Position numbers and translations under genes: made by a program | The notes under the pieces: model-generated | What the model was told of the DNA's origin: nothing | Database searches by the model: none | The model's input: only the letters and a program-made list of their open reading frames with translations | In this document: one piece after another, positions 54,525-61,350 of the stretch | Layout of the letters: each line of letters begins with the position of its first letter | Numbering within the stretch: position 1 is the first letter of the stretch | Assembly: GCA_006226545.1 (NCBI GenBank) | Contig: SBGR01000019.1 | Coordinates: forward strand, 1-64,000 | DNA: 64,000 nucleotides | Origin: Bacteroidota bacterium | Lineage (GTDB): Bacteria > Bacteroidota > Bacteroidia > UBA8524 | Direction of reading: 5' to 3'

Positions 54525-54620
54525 GGGCGTGCCCCGCCAGAAAAGGGCGGGTCGGGCTATCCGCTTCAAGTCCTCTTCTGCTGCGCTCCATGCGGGCTTT
54601 CCGCTGCTATCCCTCACGCG
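54525..54620. repeat. Bacteroidota dispersed REP-like element
   Basis: A 96-bp GC-rich element starting GGGCGTG right after the stop codon and ending TCCCTCACGCG. It has complementary ends (GCGTG/CACGC), an internal hairpin (CCCGCC/GGCGGG) and two near-identical 12-mers 40 bp apart (GGGCTATCCGCT at 54554, GGGCTTTCCGCT at 54594). I recognise the GGGCGTG...CGGGCT(T/A)TCCGCT...ATCCCTCACGC layout from the 3' ends of genes in many Bacteroidota genomes. Its function is not established as far as I know. Confidence 0.75.
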
Positions 54621-54622
54621 TC

Positions 54623-55219
54623 CTATTTCCGCAACCAGCCCAATAAACTGCCGGATTTAATACGCCATTTGTTTCCTTCTTTTACCAATACCAGTTTTTC
54701 CCTAGAGCTGGCAGAAGGTCCAGGGTTTTGCTGAATCATCTCCAATTCATCTTCTCCTACCCAACTTACAATGGCAACATGTCCGTATTCATTGAATAAA
54801 GTCCCATCAAAAACTAGCAAATCTCCTTTCTTAGGCTTGCTTTTACTTCCATTTGTATACTGATACAAGTTCCGGGTGGCATTTACTTTCCCATCTTCTA
54901 CCCCCGCTTTGTAGAATGATTTCGCATGACCGTAAGAATCGGTCATTTTGTGATTCAAAGCCTGATAATAATACCGTTTAACAAACTCTACACATTGGTA
55001 TTTAAGCCCGAGGTTATAGCCATCCGGGGTTGTATTTCGTCCGGATACATTTGAAACAGACCCATTGTAATAAACATAGACTCCATCCAAGCTATCCAAA
55101 ATAGCTCCCACCTTATGATCTTCATTCAAAATTCCTCCGATATTTCCTTGTTTACATGCAAGCAGGGAAAATCCAAGCATTAGGAGGCTTAAGGCTTTTA
55201 TCATTTTTAAACGCTTCAT
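54623..55219 (-). CDS. CHAP-domain lipoprotein (peptidoglycan amidase/endopeptidase)
   Basis: Probable envelope peptidoglycan hydrolase of 198 residues. The lipobox ends at Cys22 (FSLLAC). The CHAP domain covers about 50-190 with catalytic Cys76 in GLKYQCVEFVKRYY and His147 in YGHVAIV, and GDLLVFDG between them. The start is ATG 55219; a GTG one codon earlier and an ATG at 55204 are alternatives, the latter giving the tidiest signal peptide. It is divergent from ssb. Its 3' end abuts the dispersed repeat on the other side. Confidence 0.88.
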   Translation of the reverse strand: MKRLKMIKALSLLMLGFSLLACKQGNIGGILNEDHKVGAILDSLDGVYVYYNGSVSNVSGRNTTPDGYNLGLKYQCVEFVKRYYYQALNHKMTDSYGHAKSFYKAGVEDGKVNATRNLYQYTNGSKSKPKKGDLLVFDGTLFNEYGHVAIVSWVGEDELEMIQQNPGPSASSREKLVLVKEGNKWRIKSGSLLGWLRK

Positions 55220-55296
55220 CACGTCTCTAAACGATTGAAATCATGGTGCTTATTGTGAGTCGATGCAACTTTGTACCACAACTAATTTGAACCATT

Positions 55297-55635
55297 ATGA
55301 ACAATGTAAAAAATTCCGTTAGGCTAATCGGCCGCCTCGGAAATGATCCTGAACTGAAAGATGCCGGCAAAACCAAGTTGGCCAAATTCTCCCTTGCTAC
55401 CAATGATACGCGTAAAGATGCGGATGGTAATAAGATCGATGAGACCGAATGGCACAATCTCGTGGTATGGGGCAAACCCGCCGAGACGGCCGCGAAGTAC
55501 TTGAAAAAGGGAAGCGAGATTGCCATTGAGGGCAAGCTTACTTCACGTTCCTATGACGACAAAGATGGCGTGAAACATTACGTCACCGAAGTGGTGGTAC
55601 GCGAATTTTCTTTTTTGGGTAAGAAAACCGGTTAA
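55297..55635 (+). CDS. ssb: single-stranded DNA-binding protein, short form
   Basis: OB-fold protein coating single-stranded DNA. The 112-residue product holds the full OB domain (VRLIGRLGNDPELKDAGKTKLAKFSLATNDT, EWHNLVVWGKPAETAAKYLKKGSEIAIEGKL, YVTEVVV.EFSFLG) but stops right after it. The flexible linker and acidic tip (DDxPF) that recruits partner proteins are absent. It may therefore be a specialised second SSB (for competence, recombination or element-borne) rather than the replication SSB. ATG 55297; a CAACTTTG box lies at 55266-55273. A terminator follows at 55671. Confidence 0.92.
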   Translation: MNNVKNSVRLIGRLGNDPELKDAGKTKLAKFSLATNDTRKDADGNKIDETEWHNLVVWGKPAETAAKYLKKGSEIAIEGKLTSRSYDDKDGVKHYVTEVVVREFSFLGKKTG

Positions 55636-55670
55636 CCACCGGATTCTTCGTTTTCGATTATTGTTTCCAG

Positions 55671-55698
55671 AAAGGGCAGGCTTGACTTGCCCTTTTTT
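55671..55698 (+). terminator. terminator of ssb
   Basis: AAAGGGCA and TGCCCTTT stem followed by T-run (eight T in total). Confidence 0.75.
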
Positions 55699-55776
55699 TT
55701 ATTCTAACCACCACCCTAATAAACTCAAGCTAAACCTCACCCTAATCAAAAGCCTTGCGAAGCATCTACTTTCAGG

Positions 55777-56540
<764 letters not shown>

Positions 56541-56592
56541 GGGCCATTCTCTTTAAGACCATAGCATATTGGGTAGTTAAGGCAAACTCCTC

Positions 56593-56634
56593 AAACTCAA
56601 AAGGTGGTGAGTTTAGTCTTGGAAATTAATTTCC
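56593..56634. other. inverted repeats after pyrH
   Basis: AAACTCA/TGAGTTT (56593-56599 with 56608-56614, 8-nt loop) is followed by a perfect 14-bp palindrome GGAAATTAATTTCC at 56621-56634. No T-run follows either, so a standard terminator is not evident; the palindrome could bind a dimeric regulator. Confidence 0.35.
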
Positions 56635-56712
56635 TATGGCGCATTCGCCTGCTTAACAGTTTACCTTCTCCTCATCTCTTCTTCTAATTTATTGCTCTTG
56701 TCAAATTTCCTC

Positions 56713-56748
56713 CCTCAACCTCAACCTTAGCCTCAACCTCAACCTCAA
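56713..56748 (+). repeat. CCTCAA hexamer tandem array upstream of M16 gene
   Basis: Six in-register hexamers: CCTCAA, CCTCAA, CCTTAG, CCTCAA, CCTCAA, CCTCAA. They lie 32 nt before the TAAATTTC box. This is the cleanest of three such arrays in the window. Confidence 0.8.
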
Positions 56749-56780
56749 CCCAGTCTCCTTGAATTCAGGCGGATTCTTAC

Positions 56781-56788
56781 TAAATTTC
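56781..56788 (+). promoter_or_regulatory. -7 box variant, 4 nt from M16 ATG
   Basis: TAAATTTC, GCCC, then ATG 56793; one mismatch to TAnnTTTG with the recurrent 4-nt spacing. Confidence 0.45.
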
Positions 56789-56792
56789 GCCC

Positions 56793-59753
56793 ATGAGAAT
56801 TCTGATTGCATTTATGCTTTGCCTCATTCTAGGAACAAGTTTCAGTTCTGCACAGAAAAAGGCTCCTCTACCGGTTACTACGAGTATCACTGGTACCAAT
56901 GATTCCATTCAATTCAAATACGACTCATTTCCGGGCGACCCTCTGAATACACGTCGCTATGTACTCAATAATGGGCTAACTGTATACTTCTCGCTTAACA
57001 AGCGTGCACCTAAGGTCCAAGCAATGGTAGCAGTTAGGGCGGGTAGTAAAGATGATCCTAGCGACAATACCGGTCTTGCTCATTACCTGGAGCACATGCT
57101 TTTCAAGGGCACTAATAATTTTGGAACCCGAAACTATGTTCCGGAAATGCCTTTGCTAAAACGCATTGAAGAACTTTACGAGATCTACAGAAACTTAGAG
57201 GATACTGCAGCCCGCAAGCTGATTTACGCGCGCATCGATAGTATTTCCTACCGTGCATCCAAATTCGCCATCGCTAACGAATACGACAAGATGATGCAAA
57301 TTTTGGGAGCAAGCGGAACAAACGCATATACCTCATTTGACCAAACTGTTTACATCAATGAAGTTCCTTCCAATCAAATCTACAAGTGGATTGAAATTGA
57401 AGCAGAACGTTTCCGCGCACCAGTATTTCGTTTGTTTCATACAGAGCTAGAAGCCGTTTACGAAGAGAAAAATCGCTCCTTAGACAACGACGATAGCAAG
57501 GCCTTTGAAAAGCTTTTTGAAGGGATTTTCTTTGGCCATCCTTACGGAATGCAAACCACCATTGGTACAGTTGAACACTTGAAAAACCCTTCGCTAAAGG
57601 CTATTCAAGCCTACTATAGAAGCAACTACGTGCCTTCCAATATGGCGTTAGTGCTTTCTGGCGACATCAATGCAGACTCTTTGATTTACGTGATTGATCG
57701 TGAATTTTCTAAGATTCCGTATTCTCCTGCACCGGTAAAACAGGTTTGGCCTGATAAAATTATTCGTCCGTTTCACTCTGCTGAGGTTTATGGACCAAAT
57801 CCGGCCTATGTAATGTTTGGATACAAAACACCATCGGGTCGTGTGATGCAATCTGCCACCCATGAGGTATTCAATTCCTTATTGTACAATGGCAAAGCTG
57901 GATTGCTCGATAAAAACCTTAACCTCAATCAAAAGGTACAATCAGCCAGCTCCTTTAATTACCCGTTGCACGATGCTGGATGTCAAATCTTTGTAGGCGT
58001 GCCCAAAGCCAATCAAACACCTGAACAAGTAAAAGACTTGATCTTAGCTGAAATCGAAAAGATTAAAAAAGGAGATTTTGATGCTTCACTCATTGAAGCT
58101 GTGGTGAATAATAAGGAAGCAGAATTGTTGCAATCGTATAAAGACAACTACTCCAGAGCTTCTGAAATTGTCGATGCTTTTATTTTAGGTTATAGCTGGA
58201 AAGATTACCAAACCGTTTTAAACGGGTATAAATCAGTTACAAAAGAAGACATTGTCAAATTTGCCAATACCTATTTTACCGATGAAAGTCTGATGGTGGT
58301 TTACAAACGTGAAGGTACCGACACCAGCATTCAGAAAATTGAAAAACCTAAAATCACACCGGTAGAGCTCAACAAGGAATCAGAATCGATGTGGCTTAAA
58401 ACACATGCTTACCAAAGTGTTAGTCCAATCGAACCGAAATTCTTGAATTACAGCCAAGACCTCACGCAAAAGAAAACAGCCAATGGCTTGGATCTCTTCT
58501 ACATCAAAAACCAAGAAAACGGACTTTTCAGCTTGTACTATGTACTTGAGATGGGAAGTAGAAACGATTTAAAAACGGCTTTCGCCATCGATTTGCTTCC
58601 TTATCTGGGAACAGACAAATACTCGGTTGATGAGTTAAATAAGAAGTTCTATCAGTTGGCTGCCGACTTTGGTGTTACAGCTACTTCAGATCGGATTTAC
58701 GTTTACCTCAACGGTATCAATAAAAATTTCGACGCCTCGTTGGAACTCTTCGAACACCTTTTAAGAAACGTTAAGCCAAACCAGGAAGCCTTAGACCAAT
58801 TGGTTGAACGTACGCTTAAAGACCGCGCCGATGCGAAGAAGAATAAACGTACCATCCTTCGTGGCGCTCTTCAGAATTATGCGCTCTATGGCAAAGAAAA
58901 CCCATTCACTTACCGTTTAAGTGAAGAAGAATTAAAAGGCTTGAAAGCGGATGATATGACAAGCTTGATCAAAGGGATCTTAAACTATCAGCATTATATC
59001 TTCTACTTCGGACCACAGTCTGTAGAGGATATCAGTAAAAAAATAGAGACTCAACATCAAGTAGCTGATTCCCTTCAAGCCTATCCAACAGCCAAGGAAT
59101 TTGAACACCGTGAATCTCCAAAGAAGAATACCGTATACTTCGTGGATTACGATATGGTTCAATCTGAAATTCTATGGCTAAGAAACGCCGGCGAATACGA
59201 TATGGCCCTAGAACCAGAATCGGCTTTGTTTAATGAATATTTTGGTGGAGGCATGGGAACTGTTGTATTCCAAGAACTTCGCGAATCTAAAGCGCTAGCC
59301 TATTCAACTTATGCAGTATTCTCCACAGCTTCTCGTCCAAAAACTCCAAACTACGTGCTAGCCTATATAGGTACGCAAAGCGATAAAATGAACGAAGCTG
59401 TACCAGCGATGAATACCCTGCTTAATACTTTGCCAAAAGATGAAGATGCCATTCGCAAAGCAAAAATTGGCTTGAAGCAACAGCTGGAAACAAACCGTAC
59501 CTTGGAAGAGTCCATCTTCTTCTCCTATCTATCAGCCAAACGCATGGGACGTGAAACTGATTTAGATGCGTATATCTATGACAACTTAGATAAAATGGAT
59601 TTGAACACTGTTATCCAGTTCCAACAGACCTATCTAGCGAATCAAAACTACTACTACTGTATCATCGCTAGTAAAGACAGGGTTAAAATGGATGATTTGA
59701 AAAAATTCGGAGAGCTTAAGGTTCTGACATTAGAGGAAATCTTCGGATACTAA
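56793..59753 (+). CDS. M16-family (pitrilysin/insulinase) zinc peptidase
   Basis: Exported zinc peptidase of 986 residues. The signal peptide ends near residue 20 (SSAQ). The first M16 unit has the inverted zinc motif His97-Tyr-Leu-Glu100-His101 and a third ligand around Glu224 (LEAVYEEKNR). The second half (about 540-980) repeats the fold without the motif, as is usual for the supporting unit. A stretch of about 45 residues between HYLEH and the first unit's core (EELYEIYRNLEDTAARKLIYARIDS) is longer than in E. coli pitrilysin and common in Bacteroidota members. The terminator follows at 59775. Confidence 0.94.
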   Translation: MRILIAFMLCLILGTSFSSAQKKAPLPVTTSITGTNDSIQFKYDSFPGDPLNTRRYVLNNGLTVYFSLNKRAPKVQAMVAVRAGSKDDPSDNTGLAHYLEHMLFKGTNNFGTRNYVPEMPLLKRIEELYEIYRNLEDTAARKLIYARIDSISYRASKFAIANEYDKMMQILGASGTNAYTSFDQTVYINEVPSNQIYKWIEIEAERFRAPVFRLFHTELEAVYEEKNRSLDNDDSKAFEKLFEGIFFGHPYGMQTTIGTVEHLKNPSLKAIQAYYRSNYVPSNMALVLSGDINADSLIYVIDREFSKIPYSPAPVKQVWPDKIIRPFHSAEVYGPNPAYVMFGYKTPSGRVMQSATHEVFNSLLYNGKAGLLDKNLNLNQKVQSASSFNYPLHDAGCQIFVGVPKANQTPEQVKDLILAEIEKIKKGDFDASLIEAVVNNKEAELLQSYKDNYSRASEIVDAFILGYSWKDYQTVLNGYKSVTKEDIVKFANTYFTDESLMVVYKREGTDTSIQKIEKPKITPVELNKESESMWLKTHAYQSVSPIEPKFLNYSQDLTQKKTANGLDLFYIKNQENGLFSLYYVLEMGSRNDLKTAFAIDLLPYLGTDKYSVDELNKKFYQLAADFGVTATSDRIYVYLNGINKNFDASLELFEHLLRNVKPNQEALDQLVERTLKDRADAKKNKRTILRGALQNYALYGKENPFTYRLSEEELKGLKADDMTSLIKGILNYQHYIFYFGPQSVEDISKKIETQHQVADSLQAYPTAKEFEHRESPKKNTVYFVDYDMVQSEILWLRNAGEYDMALEPESALFNEYFGGGMGTVVFQELRESKALAYSTYAVFSTASRPKTPNYVLAYIGTQSDKMNEAVPAMNTLLNTLPKDEDAIRKAKIGLKQQLETNRTLEESIFFSYLSAKRMGRETDLDAYIYDNLDKMDLNTVIQFQQTYLANQNYYYCIIASKDRVKMDDLKKFGELKVLTLEEIFGY

Positions 59754-59774
59754 AATCTCAAAATAAGCTAATAC

Positions 59775-59802
59775 AAAGCCGGCCAAAGGGTCGGCTTTTT
59801 TT
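59775..59802 (+). terminator. terminator of M16 peptidase gene
   Basis: AAAGCCGGCC, loop AAAG, GGTCGGCTTT (one G-T pair) followed by TTTT. Confidence 0.85.
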
Positions 59803-59852
59803 ATTCCATTTACCCGTCAATTTGATACTAGAAAATAAGTTCAAGTGCATTT

Positions 59853-59870
59853 TTACGCCGAAAGGCGAAA
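59853..59870. other. GNRA-loop hairpin
   Basis: CGCC-GAAA-GGCG with flanking T/A pairs. It is short and has no T-run; possibly an RNA structural element. Confidence 0.3.
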
Positions 59871-59956
59871 TATTAGCCCTTAAACACTCTATTTCAATGC
59901 GTTAAGTTGATATCATGTCAGATTTAGTCGTAAAATCGATCGAAATAGGTGGGTTT

Positions 59957-60041
59957 GAGTTGCAAATTTTGCAAAAGTTGAATTCGTGTAGCGACATGAG
60001 TTGCAATATTTGCAAAAGATTTTCTAGCGAGTTGCAATATT
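59957..60041 (+). repeat. three phased GAGTTGCAA repeats
   Basis: Two 21-bp copies (59957-59977 and 59998-60018, 19 of 21 identical, GAGTTGCAA...TTTGCAAAAG) and a 13-bp partial copy at 60029-60041. Starts are 41 and 31 bp apart, close to four and three helical turns. Each full copy contains TTGCAA and TTGCAA-like half-sites. They lie just upstream of the lipoprotein gene at 60109. Confidence 0.65.
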
Positions 60042-60108
60042 CAATAAGGAATGCTCGCTTCAAGGGCTCAATTTTGAATCAGAAGTTTAACTCAAAATAA
60101 TTCGCCTT

Positions 60109-60363
60109 ATGAAGAAGTTAATACAATACACCATGCTTGCCTGTACCCTATTTATCGTTGTCGATTTGACTTCGTGTACACAAGAAAGAATTGCCATTAG
60201 CACTTTCAATGAAGTTGAATTACAATCAGAGGTATTGAATTCCCTGGAATGGCAAGAAGCCTTAAACCAAAACGGTACGATTGTCGTTAATACTACAAAA
60301 AGCCAGGGACTACAACATGCAGAACAAAGACGCGTGCTTGTACTTTCCCTTGAGAACCAATAA
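60109..60363 (+). CDS. small lipoprotein, unknown
   Basis: An 84-residue product with a lipoprotein signal ending at Cys23 (DLTSC) and a short polar mature part (FNEVELQSEVLNSLEWQEALNQNGTIVVN). No family is recognised. ATG 60109 lies 4 nt after a TTCG (ATAATTCG), echoing the promoter spacing seen elsewhere. It is preceded by phased GAGTTGCAA repeats that could be operator sites and followed by a hairpin with a UUCG loop. It is probably an orphan gene of the accessory right end. Confidence 0.5.
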   Translation: MKKLIQYTMLACTLFIVVDLTSCTQERIAISTFNEVELQSEVLNSLEWQEALNQNGTIVVNTTKSQGLQHAEQRRVLVLSLENQ

Positions 60364-60409
60364 TCCCATAATAAAAGAAATACGTTCTTACATCCCCTAG
60401 ATCTGTTCA

Positions 60410-60429
60410 AAAGGCCCTTCGGGGCCTTT
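60410..60429. terminator. hairpin with UUCG tetraloop
   Basis: AAAGGCCC, loop TTCG, GGGCCTTT. The stem is strong but the T-tract short (TTTAAC). Probable terminator of the small lipoprotein gene. Confidence 0.55.
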
Positions 60430-60474
60430 AACATTTCTGCTAATCCTGTTACAACTAACCTAATCCTATGAACC

Positions 60475-61008
60475 ATGAAATCCACATTTCTACTGAGCAT
60501 GCTATGCCTGATCGGTATGGCTTGTTCCAAATCCAACCCTCCAACTCCGGCTACTGGAGATTCAACTCTTTTTCTCACTCTTAGAGACACATTAACCAAT
60601 GAAACCCTCGATTCTGTGAGGGTAATGGAAGGAAGGCTCCAGCTTAAAGACATTGGCTATTCTGAGAAAGGCTACATTGAATTTAAGCCAACAAACTCTG
60701 CCTTATTCTGGTTTTCTAAACCCGGCTATCAGCTGCACTCTCAAACATGCGATGCGTCAGGCACTCTTTATCTAAAGCCCTACATTCCTTTTTTGCTTCA
60801 AATTGATGTTAGAAGCTCGACAGAACCTATCTGGCTGTACGGATCTTTTAACGAAAGTCCACTCATCATTCAATCCGATACAAGCATTGAATTAAGCCAT
60901 GCTGCCCTTTCATGGGTGAAATGGAAGTATCAACACCAGAGTCTACAAATCCTAGACAGTGTTTTTCTCACGCAAAACAATCAGGTATTTCAGATTGAAA
61001 TCCCTTGA
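60475..61008 (+). CDS. lipoprotein, unknown
   Basis: A 177-residue product with a lipobox ending at Cys17 (IGMAC) and a Pro/Thr-rich linker (SNPPTPATGDS). The beta-rich mature domain has SLFLTLRDTLTNETLDSVRVMEG-like strands resembling a small carboxypeptidase-regulatory or Ig-like fold. No specific family is recognised. ATG 60475; another ATG 7 nt upstream is out of frame. Neighbours are other short exported proteins of unknown function. Confidence 0.55.
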   Translation: MKSTFLLSMLCLIGMACSKSNPPTPATGDSTLFLTLRDTLTNETLDSVRVMEGRLQLKDIGYSEKGYIEFKPTNSALFWFSKPGYQLHSQTCDASGTLYLKPYIPFLLQIDVRSSTEPIWLYGSFNESPLIIQSDTSIELSHAALSWVKWKYQHQSLQILDSVFLTQNNQVFQIEIP

Positions 61009-61042
61009 GAATCTGCATGATTTAAAACAATATAGGTATTAA

Positions 61043-61054
61043 AGTCAGCTGACT
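61043..61054. promoter_or_regulatory. 12-bp perfect palindrome AGTCAGCTGACT
   Basis: Perfect inverted repeat in the A/T-rich 127-bp gap upstream of the gene at 61136. It is a candidate operator for a dimeric regulator; chance occurrence is possible. Confidence 0.3.
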
Positions 61055-61135
61055 GTCACATAATTACACTAAGTAATAGATACTGAAATAATTGACTAAA
61101 CTTTGTATCGAACCTTCGCTCAACGAGCAAAACCT

Positions 61136-61306
61136 ATGAACCCAATTCTAATCCCACAGAGTAAAGCACGCACTGCCGGTTTAATCCGGCTGCTGCTTTT
61201 TCTGTTGCTTTCCATCGCATTGATTTCTTCTGTAAAATCTCCACCTGAAAGCAACATCTCACCCGACTCATTAGATGCACCAAGCATTCTAAATTATCAC
61301 TGTTAA
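61136..61306 (+). CDS. small membrane/exported peptide, unknown
   Basis: A 56-residue frame: basic N terminus (PQSKARTAG), one hydrophobic helix (IRLLLFLLLSIALISS) and a polar tail ending in Cys. The start is ATG 61136; a TTG 33 nt earlier is part of a TAAACTTTG promoter-like sequence and is unlikely to be a start. The start context (AACCTATGAA) resembles those of the genes at 60475 and 61351. It may be a signal-peptide-only remnant or a small membrane protein. Confidence 0.35.
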   Translation: MNPILIPQSKARTAGLIRLLLFLLLSIALISSVKSPPESNISPDSLDAPSILNYHC

Positions 61307-61350
61307 ATCAACAAATAATGAACACAACATAAACATCAAATTTTAATCCT

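Larger units (their letters stand above)
59754..60108 (+). other. 355-bp region with hairpin and phased repeats, no convincing gene
   Basis: Holds the M16 terminator, a CGCC-GAAA-GGCG hairpin and three GAGTTGCAA repeats. A 61-codon frame (59915-60100) crosses the repeats but has no family resemblance, so I do not call it a gene. Confidence 0.5.

Noticed and set aside
56713-56748. CCTCAA array considered as a CRISPR or telomere-like repeat
   Set aside because: Units are 6 bp with no spacers, and the array lies at a promoter inside a chromosomal gene series.
59915-60100. 61-codon frame between the M16 gene and the small lipoprotein gene
   Set aside because: It crosses the GAGTTGCAA repeats, has no recognisable family, signal or ribosome site, and its residue pattern mirrors the DNA repeats; a regulatory region explains it better.
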